64,000 nucleotides of DNA from Paenibacillus woosongensis (lineage in GTDB: Bacteria > Bacillota > Bacilli > Paenibacillales > Paenibacillaceae). Below are positions 54,846-61,597 of the stretch, one piece after another. The notes beneath the pieces are model-generated. The model made no database searches, had not been told where the DNA came from, and saw only the letters and a list, made by a program, of their open reading frames with translations. How positions within the stretch are numbered: position 1 is the first letter of the stretch; the number at the start of each line of letters is the position of its first letter. Both the position numbers and the translations under genes were made by a program. The DNA lies in assembly GCF_009725165.1 (NCBI RefSeq), contig NZ_WNZW01000002.1, positions 186,001 to 250,000 on the forward strand, given 5' to 3'.

Positions 54846-57089
54846 CTATTCAGGCTGATGTTCCGGCAAGCTTTCGTAAAACTTCTTCAGCGCATAGTAG
54901 CCGGACTTTAAATTCTCGGTGTAATTCACGGTTTCCCAAGGCGACCAAGTATATTTCGGCTGCTCCGCAAGATCGGCGGGTCCGCCTTTGCCCGGGCCAA
55001 ATATTTCCTGGTTCTTGCGGTCTTTAATCCAGGGCACAAAAGTGATTCCGTCCGTCTGGGCCGTCGTAAACGAGCGGTCCTTCTTGAGCGGCCCATAATC
55101 AATGACCTGAAGGGAGCTGGGGTCTGCGAAGCCAAGCAGCATCCAGGGAATGCGGAGCTCTACTTCGCGGCCGCTATATTGCCACGAAGTCAGCGAATTG
55201 AAGTTCTCATCCTTCCGATCCGAGGTTCCCCGCACCAGACTGCCGACTGTCATATCCTGAAACGGCTGGCTGAGCCTCGTATCCGGCGGAGACATCGTCA
55301 AGCTGACGGCAAGCTTCCAGGGTTGGAACTGCACCTTCTCTTCCTCGGTCGGATCCTCGAGCATCCAGTGGCCGTACCGTCCATAGAGACGGCGGTGGAA
55401 ATCATAGCTCGGCGCAGTCTTCACCTCTGTCTCGTCATCCTGGCCGATGACGACCAAATTTTCCAGCCCGTCGCTCAGCTTGATGCCGGGCAGCTCGGTA
55501 ACCGGCTCGTTTCCGCCTGGCTGCGTACTCGTTCCCAGATAGATTTGCCGGGCTTTCGGATCAAAATTCTCGCTTAATGTGAGCCCTACGTATACGTAAG
55601 CCTCGTCATGCGTCACGCGGAACCGTTCAATGCCGGGAGCAGGCTTGTCCCACGACTTCACCTCTCCTTCCGGCAGCGCGTCCCAGTCGCTCAGCTTGCC
55701 GTCGATGATAATGTCCTCCTCTTTCCCCGGACCCATGGCGACGATGCCAAACAGCTTCTCGTTCGTCAGGACATTCAGCCAATAGGAGCGCCGATCCTCA
55801 GGAATTTCAAAGCGCATCGTATTCCACGTCTTCTTAAACCACTCATCCTGCCACATGAACAATATGGCGCCAGAGTAGCCTTCGTCATAAATGTCTTTCG
55901 TCAGGGATACGTCGATTTCGGCCTTTTCGTCATCGCTGTGCCCGCCTTGATTCCGTCCGCCGGGACCGATATGCGATACGCCCAAAGACGCAGGTACGCC
56001 GTACTCCGTAACCATGATCGGAATATCTTTGTAATGTGCCTTTAACTGTCGCAGGTAAGCCTTATACGTATTGAATCCGCCGTTACCGTCCGGAATCGTC
56101 TCCAGCGTCTTGTCGAGATGGAAAAAATCCGGATAGTACGGATAAACGTGATAGGCCGCGAAGTATCCGGCCTCCCAATCGACCGGCTCTATATGCGTCG
56201 CATCCACGCTGGCCAAGTCCTCCTCGAACAAAGGCTCTCCGGGATGCTCAAGCACGTCCGTTGTGACCCAGTTCGTAAAGGTCATCGGATGCTGCCAGCC
56301 GTAACCGGCTTCCAGTTCAGCCGTCTGGTCGATCAGCTCGGCGAGCCAGCTCTCGAACGGGCTGGCCTCTTCCAGCGCCGAGAACCGTTTGCCCCGGTAA
56401 GGCTCTATAGAGGCATACTGCGTGTTTGTGTTGTCGACCATTTCGGGATCCCACTCCGTACCGATATGCCAGGCCATCAAATAACGCCCCGCATTCGCTC
56501 TGTACTTTCCTCCCGAAGCTCCCGGCTGTACCGGTATTTTTAAATCTCCATATACCGCTTTAACCGCTTTTTCGATTTCTTTATGGAATGCTTCCTTGAT
56601 TCCAGGGTTATACGCATCCTTAAGCTCAATCAATTGTTCTTCAGGCGACCAAATGCCTTGAATGAAGTACAGCGGATCGTCTCCTTTTTCTTTGTTGTAT
56701 TTGACTAAGGACGTATAGAACACCGGATTATGCACGGTATAGATACGAATCACGTTGGCGCCCATATCATCGATTTGCTTGAACCAACGCAGATAATCCT
56801 CTTCAGTGATCGGGAATTCCCCAGGAAAATGACCAGGAACCGTAGCTCCCAAGTTGACGCCTTTCACGAAAATCTCCTGCCACTTTCCCTCGCCCTTGTA
56901 CTCCATGAACCGGTCTCCCGAAGTTTGGAATTTGATTTTTGCACCGTCCGCGGTTTGGAACGTCGCAAGAGATGGAGGCAGATTTTGAATGATAAGGTAG
57001 ATCCCACCGGCGATCAGAATACCGCCGAGTACGAGTAAAATAAATAACCTTTTTCGCGCTAACGTTGTCATCGGGTTTGCTCTTGTCAC
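54846..57089 (-). CDS. Membrane-anchored clan-A glycoside-hydrolase-like protein
   Basis: This is a 747-residue protein with an N-terminal membrane helix (about 13-33), an extracytoplasmic TIM-barrel domain (about 70-470) and a C-terminal CBM9/DOMON-like beta domain (about 490-740; DGKLSDWDALPEG). Candidate catalytic glutamates are in HIGTEWDPEM (acid/base) and MVTEYGVPAS (nucleophile), the pattern of clan GH-A enzymes. It is the first gene of the cluster and could edit or degrade the polymer as it emerges. The frame starts with GTG 57089; ATG 57071 is an alternative. The exact GH family is unknown. Confidence 0.8.
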   Translation of the reverse strand: MTRANPMTTLARKRLFILLVLGGILIAGGIYLIIQNLPPSLATFQTADGAKIKFQTSGDRFMEYKGEGKWQEIFVKGVNLGATVPGHFPGEFPITEEDYLRWFKQIDDMGANVIRIYTVHNPVFYTSLVKYNKEKGDDPLYFIQGIWSPEEQLIELKDAYNPGIKEAFHKEIEKAVKAVYGDLKIPVQPGASGGKYRANAGRYLMAWHIGTEWDPEMVDNTNTQYASIEPYRGKRFSALEEASPFESWLAELIDQTAELEAGYGWQHPMTFTNWVTTDVLEHPGEPLFEEDLASVDATHIEPVDWEAGYFAAYHVYPYYPDFFHLDKTLETIPDGNGGFNTYKAYLRQLKAHYKDIPIMVTEYGVPASLGVSHIGPGGRNQGGHSDDEKAEIDVSLTKDIYDEGYSGAILFMWQDEWFKKTWNTMRFEIPEDRRSYWLNVLTNEKLFGIVAMGPGKEEDIIIDGKLSDWDALPEGEVKSWDKPAPGIERFRVTHDEAYVYVGLTLSENFDPKARQIYLGTSTQPGGNEPVTELPGIKLSDGLENLVVIGQDDETEVKTAPSYDFHRRLYGRYGHWMLEDPTEEEKVQFQPWKLAVSLTMSPPDTRLSQPFQDMTVGSLVRGTSDRKDENFNSLTSWQYSGREVELRIPWMLLGFADPSSLQVIDYGPLKKDRSFTTAQTDGITFVPWIKDRKNQEIFGPGKGGPADLAEQPKYTWSPWETVNYTENLKSGYYALKKFYESLPEHQPE

Positions 57090-57312
57090 CTCGCTATTTT
57101 TTTGTATGCAGGCGATTTTACCAGTACGGTCCCCTCACACCTCCACTCCTCTCGTATTACCTCTATCATTAACCAAGTACTCTAATAAAGTAACTAGGCT
57201 AATAGAAGTGTTTTCCATTTGGGCCCTATCCTGCATAATAGAAGCCTTTTAGCTCTTGCTTCCCGGTTTTCTTGCATGATCGCCTTTTAACAACTGCACC
57301 TCTCGTCCTTAT

Positions 57313-57359
57313 GAAAAAGACTTGAAAAACGAAGCATTCCTATGCTGCATTTCCAAGTC
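57313..57359 (-). terminator. Terminator or attenuator in the exopolysaccharide leader
   Basis: GACTTG and CAAGTC close a stem that continues through A/T pairs and AGCAT/ATGCT to a 4-nt loop, followed on the minus strand by T5. It lies about 225 nt before the first gene of the cluster and 140 nt after the shared motif at 57501-57516, as expected for an attenuated leader. Confidence 0.65.
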
Positions 57360-57500
57360 GCTGTTTTCAGAGAAGTACAGTGCTCCTGCTGTTCGCTCAT
57401 ATTAGACGCGCAACTTTTTTCGAAGTTTCGATCTATTTTTACACCCGTTTCCATAAAGGTTACAAAATTGATACCAAAGTCTCGTGCAAAAATCGCTTAA

Positions 57501-57516
57501 TAACGCGGTTTTATAG
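57501..57516 (-). promoter_or_regulatory. 16-bp motif shared with the stalk-protein promoter
   Basis: CTATAAAACCGCGTTA on the minus strand is identical to 14340-14355. It lies about 410 nt upstream of the exopolysaccharide cluster and could mark its promoter. No gene is visible in the 718-bp gap 57090-57807; besides this motif it holds the terminator at 57313 and the SOS promoter at its right end. Confidence 0.5.
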
Positions 57517-57734
57517 CATTTTGTTAAATTCTGTTATCCCCTAAAAAAACGTGCGCTGGTCCTATACTAGTTTCTATCCCTTTTCGATAATTTTGTTCCG
57601 GATTTTTCCATAGGACTAGGTGATCCCGCCGATGACTTCTTGCCCATTTCTCTCCCTGCAATAGGAACCATAAAATTACATTTATTATAATATAAAGGGA
57701 CTATATCGAAGTATCCATTTTCCATAAAATTCAC

Positions 57735-57787
57735 TTGCATAACGAACTTACGTTCGGTGTATAATATATAAAACGAATATACGTTCG
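57735..57787 (+). promoter_or_regulatory. SOS promoter with two LexA boxes
   Basis: A TTGCAT (57735-57740) and a TATAAT (57760-57765) are 19 bp apart. LexA box one, CGAAC-TTAC-GTTCG (57743-57756), is a perfect match and sits between them. Box two, CGAAT-ATAC-GTTCG (57774-57787), has one arm mismatch. The boxes are 31 bp apart, three helical turns. Confidence 0.9.
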
Positions 57788-57807
57788 CATTATGGTGGTG
57801 AAATATC

Positions 57808-58176
57808 ATGATTAACTCAACAATCGAGACAGAAGAAGATATTCAAATCATCAAAGAGTACACCTTGCTGCCTATTTTGCTGGATATGCTGGCAAGGGAT
57901 ATCGAGGAGCTTAGCCTACAGCAGAATAAATTGATCTACAATCTCGTGATCTTTTATCTTAAGGGAATTGAAAGCAGCATCCATCTCGAGCTGAAAACCC
58001 TCAGAAGCAAAATGCGGCAGCAGCGCATTCAAGTGCTGAACACGACGATGAACGCGCTGGGCGTCGAAGTAGAGTACAAGGTTCGGGGCTATATCCACCG
58101 CTTCAAAATGCTCAGAAGCCTGGTGAAGGCCGAACTGATGATTCTTCTTATGAGACTGTGGGAGGCGCCCAAATGA
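57808..58176 (+). CDS. Small helical protein of the SOS polymerase operon (A)
   Basis: This is a 122-residue, mostly alpha-helical, Leu- and Lys-rich protein of no family I can name. Its segment IKEYTLLPILLDMLARDIEE...QRIQVLNTTMNALGVEVEY aligns, with about the same spacing, to the product of 59441-59956, so the two look like divergent copies. It is the first gene behind the LexA boxes and its stop overlaps the start of the polymerase gene by 4 nt (ATGA). A role as polymerase accessory factor is an inference from position alone. Confidence 0.8.
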   Translation: MINSTIETEEDIQIIKEYTLLPILLDMLARDIEELSLQQNKLIYNLVIFYLKGIESSIHLELKTLRSKMRQQRIQVLNTTMNALGVEVEYKVRGYIHRFKMLRSLVKAELMILLMRLWEAPK

Positions 58177-59444
58177 TAAGCGCGCGCGAAAGGACGATTT
58201 TTTTGGCGGATTGCCAAAGCTTCTACGCCAGCATCGAGAAAGCGGATCATCCGGGATGCCAGAACAAACCGGTAGCCGTAGCGGGAGACCCCGCCCGCCG
58301 TTCAGGAATTATTCTGGCGGCCTGCCCCATCGCCAAAAGCTTCGGGGTAACTACGGCGGAGCGTCTGGGAGAAGCGATCCGCAAATGCCCGGGTCTCGTC
58401 GTCATGCGCCCGCGGATGCAGCATTACATCGATGTATCTCTGATGATTACGGACATTTACCGGGAATACACCGATTTGGTCGAAGTTTTTTCGATCGACG
58501 AGCAATTTCTCGACGTATCGGGAAGCCTGCACCTGTTCCAGGACGATCCGCTCGCCATGGCGAGGTCGATTCAGCAGAAGGTGCTTAAGCAGACCGGCGT
58601 ATGGGTACGCATCGGCATCAGCTCCAACAAAATGCTTGCCAAGCTGGCTACCGACATCTGGGCGAAAAAAAATGAGAGCGGACTATATGTCCTGCCCAAA
58701 GCTAATGTGCCTGAGGCGCTTTGGCCGCAGCCGATTCCCAAAATGTTCGGGGTTGGCTCCCGTATGGCTGCTCACTTCACCCGGCTTGGAATGTACCAGA
58801 TCGGCGATATTGCCCAGACACCGCTGCCGATGCTGAAGGACAAATTCCGCGCCCGCTTCGGCAAGCAAAGCGATATTCAGGCGGAGGTCATGTGGAGAAC
58901 GGCGAACGGGCTTGACGATTCCCCGGTGACGCCGCGCACCTTCGACGCCGCGCCGAAATCGGTCAGCCATATGATGACGCTGCCGCGGGACTATGCCGAG
59001 CCGGATGAGATCGACACCGTATTGCTTGAGCTTGTGGAGGAGGTCTGCCGGGATTGCCGGCGCAAAGGTTATATGGGGCAGGTCGTTACCGTCAGCTGCC
59101 TGTGCAGTCCCTATGATGCGCGCCTCGGCTTCTCCCGGCAGATGAAGATGGCCGATCCGACCCATCATACAAATACCGTCTACGAAGCGGCCAAGAGACT
59201 GTTCTACCGCCACTGGAACACTCTGCCGGTACGCCGCTTAGGCGTTGCGCTTAGCGGTCTTGCCTCCGACCAGGGCTACCAGCTGACCCTTTTTGAGGAT
59301 CAAGTAAAGCTTCGGGCCTTGGACAAAGCAACCGATCAGATTAAAGACCGCTACGGCAGCGCGGCGATTATGAGAGCCTCCTCATTGACGACATCAGGGC
59401 AGGCCAGAGAACGGGCAAGAAAGATTGGAGGGCACTATAAATGA
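58173..59444 (+). CDS. uvrX: Y-family DNA polymerase, UvrX/DinB-like
   Basis: This error-prone translesion polymerase has 423 residues. The first metal site is Asp in FLADCQSFYASIEK, the second is FSIDEQFLDVSG (SIDE motif), and the finger segment PVAVAGDPARRSGIILAA is of the UvrX/UmuC type rather than standard DinB. A C-terminal little-finger domain follows. The start is ATG 58173 (GGGAGG 7 nt upstream), sharing ATGA with the preceding gene; a GTG at 58158 is less likely. Its own stop overlaps the next gene by 4 nt. It is controlled by two LexA boxes, so induced by DNA damage. Confidence 0.93.
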   Translation: MISARERTIFLADCQSFYASIEKADHPGCQNKPVAVAGDPARRSGIILAACPIAKSFGVTTAERLGEAIRKCPGLVVMRPRMQHYIDVSLMITDIYREYTDLVEVFSIDEQFLDVSGSLHLFQDDPLAMARSIQQKVLKQTGVWVRIGISSNKMLAKLATDIWAKKNESGLYVLPKANVPEALWPQPIPKMFGVGSRMAAHFTRLGMYQIGDIAQTPLPMLKDKFRARFGKQSDIQAEVMWRTANGLDDSPVTPRTFDAAPKSVSHMMTLPRDYAEPDEIDTVLLELVEEVCRDCRRKGYMGQVVTVSCLCSPYDARLGFSRQMKMADPTHHTNTVYEAAKRLFYRHWNTLPVRRLGVALSGLASDQGYQLTLFEDQVKLRALDKATDQIKDRYGSAAIMRASSLTTSGQARERARKIGGHYK

Positions 59445-59956
59445 GCAAGAAGCTATCAGGCAACGGCCTTTGGGAATCAAGCCGGATGATGCTCCCCCAG
59501 CATAAGGAGCAGTCCGTATCAGCCAGCCGGCAGGCGGCGGGTGAAGCAGCAGGCGGAGCCGCGCACCGGACCATTTCTCCTCCAACGGCCAAGGATATCG
59601 AAGTCATCAGGAGTTACATCATTTTGCCTGTAGCTCTCGAAATCGTCGAGAAGAAGAACAGGGAAGTCGAAATGTCGTCCCAGACCTTCAAAGCCCTCTA
59701 TGCCGCAGCGACGAAAGTGTTGGCTCAGCATATCCGCGGAGATATCCAGCGATACCGCAAATCCCTTCTGGAGCAGGGCATTCGCATTTTCGAGCCGTCG
59801 ATGGACGGTCTGGACATCCGCTATCGCTTCGTATGCCGCGGCATGGAAGACGAGTTTACAATGACCAGGGATTATTTGAAATCCCAAGTCAGCCTGGCCA
59901 TCGGCCATTACACGAACCATTTGACTGCGATTTTGCGCGGAACGGGCAAGCGCTAA
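59441..59956 (+). CDS. Small protein of the SOS polymerase operon (B), YolD-like N terminus
   Basis: This is a 171-residue protein. The first 20 or so residues (KLSGNGLWESSRMMLPQHKE) match the opening of YolD-like proteins, which commonly follow UvrX genes in this group. The rest (about 45-170) does not continue as YolD but resembles protein A at 57808-58176: IRSYIILPVALEIVE, EQGIRIFEPSMDGLDIRYRF, CRGMEDEFTMTRDYLKSQ. It therefore looks like a fusion of a YolD start with a second copy of the A family. It overlaps the polymerase stop by 4 nt. The function is unknown. Confidence 0.8.
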   Translation: MSKKLSGNGLWESSRMMLPQHKEQSVSASRQAAGEAAGGAAHRTISPPTAKDIEVIRSYIILPVALEIVEKKNREVEMSSQTFKALYAAATKVLAQHIRGDIQRYRKSLLEQGIRIFEPSMDGLDIRYRFVCRGMEDEFTMTRDYLKSQVSLAIGHYTNHLTAILRGTGKR

Positions 59957-60073
59957 ATCCGGGCGTTGTACGGGCAGCCGACAAAGTTACCTGTCCAATT
60001 AATCCCTCTCTTCCCTGCATATTTATAGTGTATACCCGCCATTAGCAGGCAAGCAGAAGTGGAGGTGAGCATA

Positions 60074-60757
60074 ATGCTGGTACAGAAGTATACGCTGTTG
60101 CCGGGCACATCCTACGCTACTCCTTACTATGTGGCGCAAAGCGCGCGGCCCGGACCAACCGCTATGATCGTTGCAGGGATACACGGCAATGAGACCGGCA
60201 GCATCCAAGCGGCTCGCAGGCTCGTCCGCATGCTGGGCACAGACGAGCTTAGGCTTCATACAGGACGTCTTGTCATCGTCCCCACGGTCCATAGGCGTGC
60301 ATATCGCCAGCGTATTCGCGGCGTGCCGGATTTGAACCGCACCTTTCCCCGCAAAGCAGGCCAAACAGCGAAACATCCGCTATCCGCGGCGCTGTTTGAT
60401 ACAGCAAGACGCTATCGCCCCTCCTGGTATCTGGATCTTCATGAAGCGAACGGTTTATCGCAGCAAAACTCCAAGGTACTGGGCCAAACGCTGATCACTG
60501 ATCCGGGCAGCCGGTCCGTATCTGCCGCACGCAAAATCATCAAAGGAGTCAACCGCACCATCCGGGCCAAATCCCAATCCTTCAATCTGCGGCTGCATGA
60601 GCTGCCTGGCTCCTCCCGCACCGCCGCAGCCCGTATTCTTGGAGCACGGACAGTCACCGTAGAGACAGGCTGGAGCCTGCCCTTTTCCACCAGGGTACAA
60701 TACCAAATCGATGTCGTACGCCGCTTTCTTGGCGAAGCGGGATTAACGAAGAGCTAA
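60074..60757 (+). CDS. M14-like zinc hydrolase (succinylglutamate desuccinylase/aspartoacylase family)
   Basis: This is a 227-residue zinc carboxypeptidase-fold enzyme. The zinc ligands are seen in GIHGNETGS (HxxE) and LDLHEANG, substrate-binding Arg/Asn in DLNRTFP, and the catalytic Glu in VTVETGW. Size and motifs fit the AstE/AspA group that removes acyl groups from amino acids, but short peptidase-like members also exist. The start is ATG 60074 behind GGAGGTGA. There is no signal peptide. It stands alone 117 bp after the SOS operon. Confidence 0.85.
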   Translation: MLVQKYTLLPGTSYATPYYVAQSARPGPTAMIVAGIHGNETGSIQAARRLVRMLGTDELRLHTGRLVIVPTVHRRAYRQRIRGVPDLNRTFPRKAGQTAKHPLSAALFDTARRYRPSWYLDLHEANGLSQQNSKVLGQTLITDPGSRSVSAARKIIKGVNRTIRAKSQSFNLRLHELPGSSRTAAARILGARTVTVETGWSLPFSTRVQYQIDVVRRFLGEAGLTKS

Positions 60758-60836
60758 TAAAGGCTCTGCATGCGGACTATCATATAGAAAGAAAAACATT
60801 TATCGACGTACCTGACGAACCTCGAATATATTAAAA

Positions 60837-60870
60837 GAAACCGTTCGCCCCTGCAGGGACGAACGGTTTC
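60837..60870. terminator. Bidirectional terminator
   Basis: GAAACCGTTCG and CGAACGGTTTC with a CCCTGCAGGG inner stem lie between two converging genes, with A-rich and T-containing flanks. Confidence 0.85.
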
Positions 60871-60898
60871 TACGCTCACCAACCTATACAGCTTTACA

Positions 60899-61186
60899 TT
60901 ACCTAAACATGCTCCATAACTTAAGGAGATGGAACGTATTCCGAGGGTCGACTTTTTGAGCGATGACAAACTGGACGATCTGTTCCTCCTGCACGCTTGT
61001 CAAGCGTTCATTCAAAATCGAGGTTGCCGACTTCACCAGCCGTCTGACCTTGGCTCTATCCTGCAGGTCCGATTTAGTCAGACCATCGGCGAGGGACTTG
61101 ATGCGCTCTTTTACGGCTGGGTTTTTCATTTTCAGCTTAATGCGCTCCACCAGCTGCGGACTGATGCCATATTGCTGATAACTCAA
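60899..61186 (-). CDS. Probable stage VI sporulation protein F
   Basis: This is a 95-residue soluble, helical protein. The central region (KERIKSLADGLTKSDLQDR... and the end KVDPRNTFHLLKLWSMFR) resembles the SpoVIF (YjcC) family, which acts in spore coat assembly or gene expression late in sporulation. Length is right. If correct, it shows that the organism forms endospores. The identification is from resemblance to the family and is not certain. Confidence 0.65.
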   Translation of the reverse strand: MSYQQYGISPQLVERIKLKMKNPAVKERIKSLADGLTKSDLQDRAKVRRLVKSATSILNERLTSVQEEQIVQFVIAQKVDPRNTFHLLKLWSMFR

Positions 61187-61258
61187 AACTGGGTTACACC
61201 TCCCGTCACACGCTAATCCTCATTAATATATGACGGATAGGATGTACATGTTGCCACA

Positions 61259-61311
61259 GAAAAAATGCCCTTGGCAAGCTAGGATTAAGGTAAGCTTGCC
61301 GAGGGCATTTC
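61259..61311 (-). terminator. Terminator downstream of recG
   Basis: AAATGCCCT-GGCAAGCT and its near-complement (GCTTGCC-AGGGCATTT) form a long stem, followed on the minus strand by T6. It lies about 290 nt after the recG stop codon. Confidence 0.8.
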
Positions 61312-61336
61312 TCTCTCGCTCGTAACAGACATAAGA

Positions 61337-61451
61337 TCCGCTATTTGTCCTAAAATCGCCAAAATGGATAGGGAACGGACACAGGAGCCTTTATTTGCTG
61401 CAAATCACAACAGAAACTCATTCATTTGCTCAAATAGCGGAACCTGTGTCC
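61337..61451. repeat. Interleaved repeat element, probably a dispersed intergenic repeat
   Basis: TCCGCTATTTG (61337-61347), GGACACAGG (61377-61385), CAAATAGCGGA (61431-61441) and CCTGTGTCC (61443-61451) form two perfect inverted-repeat pairs in A-B-A'-B' order. The unit GGACACAGG-N5-TATTTG also occurs as an imperfect direct copy at 61377. It has no coding potential. The rest of the gap holds a TGCGAT tandem repeat (61551-61574). Confidence 0.6.
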
Positions 61452-61597
61452 AACAAACCAATGAAATAGGACGATTTTCATAATATAACGGAACCACGGT
61501 CCGTCAGAACCCCACCGGTGTTTACTCGTGCATCGATCATGCCCCTCTAATGCGATTGCGATTGCGATTGCGATTTCAAAGCCGATCGCGGTTCACA

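Noticed and set aside
61551..61574. Four tandem copies of TGCGAT
   Set aside because: It is a short simple repeat just past the recG end. Possible slippage, but no sign of function.
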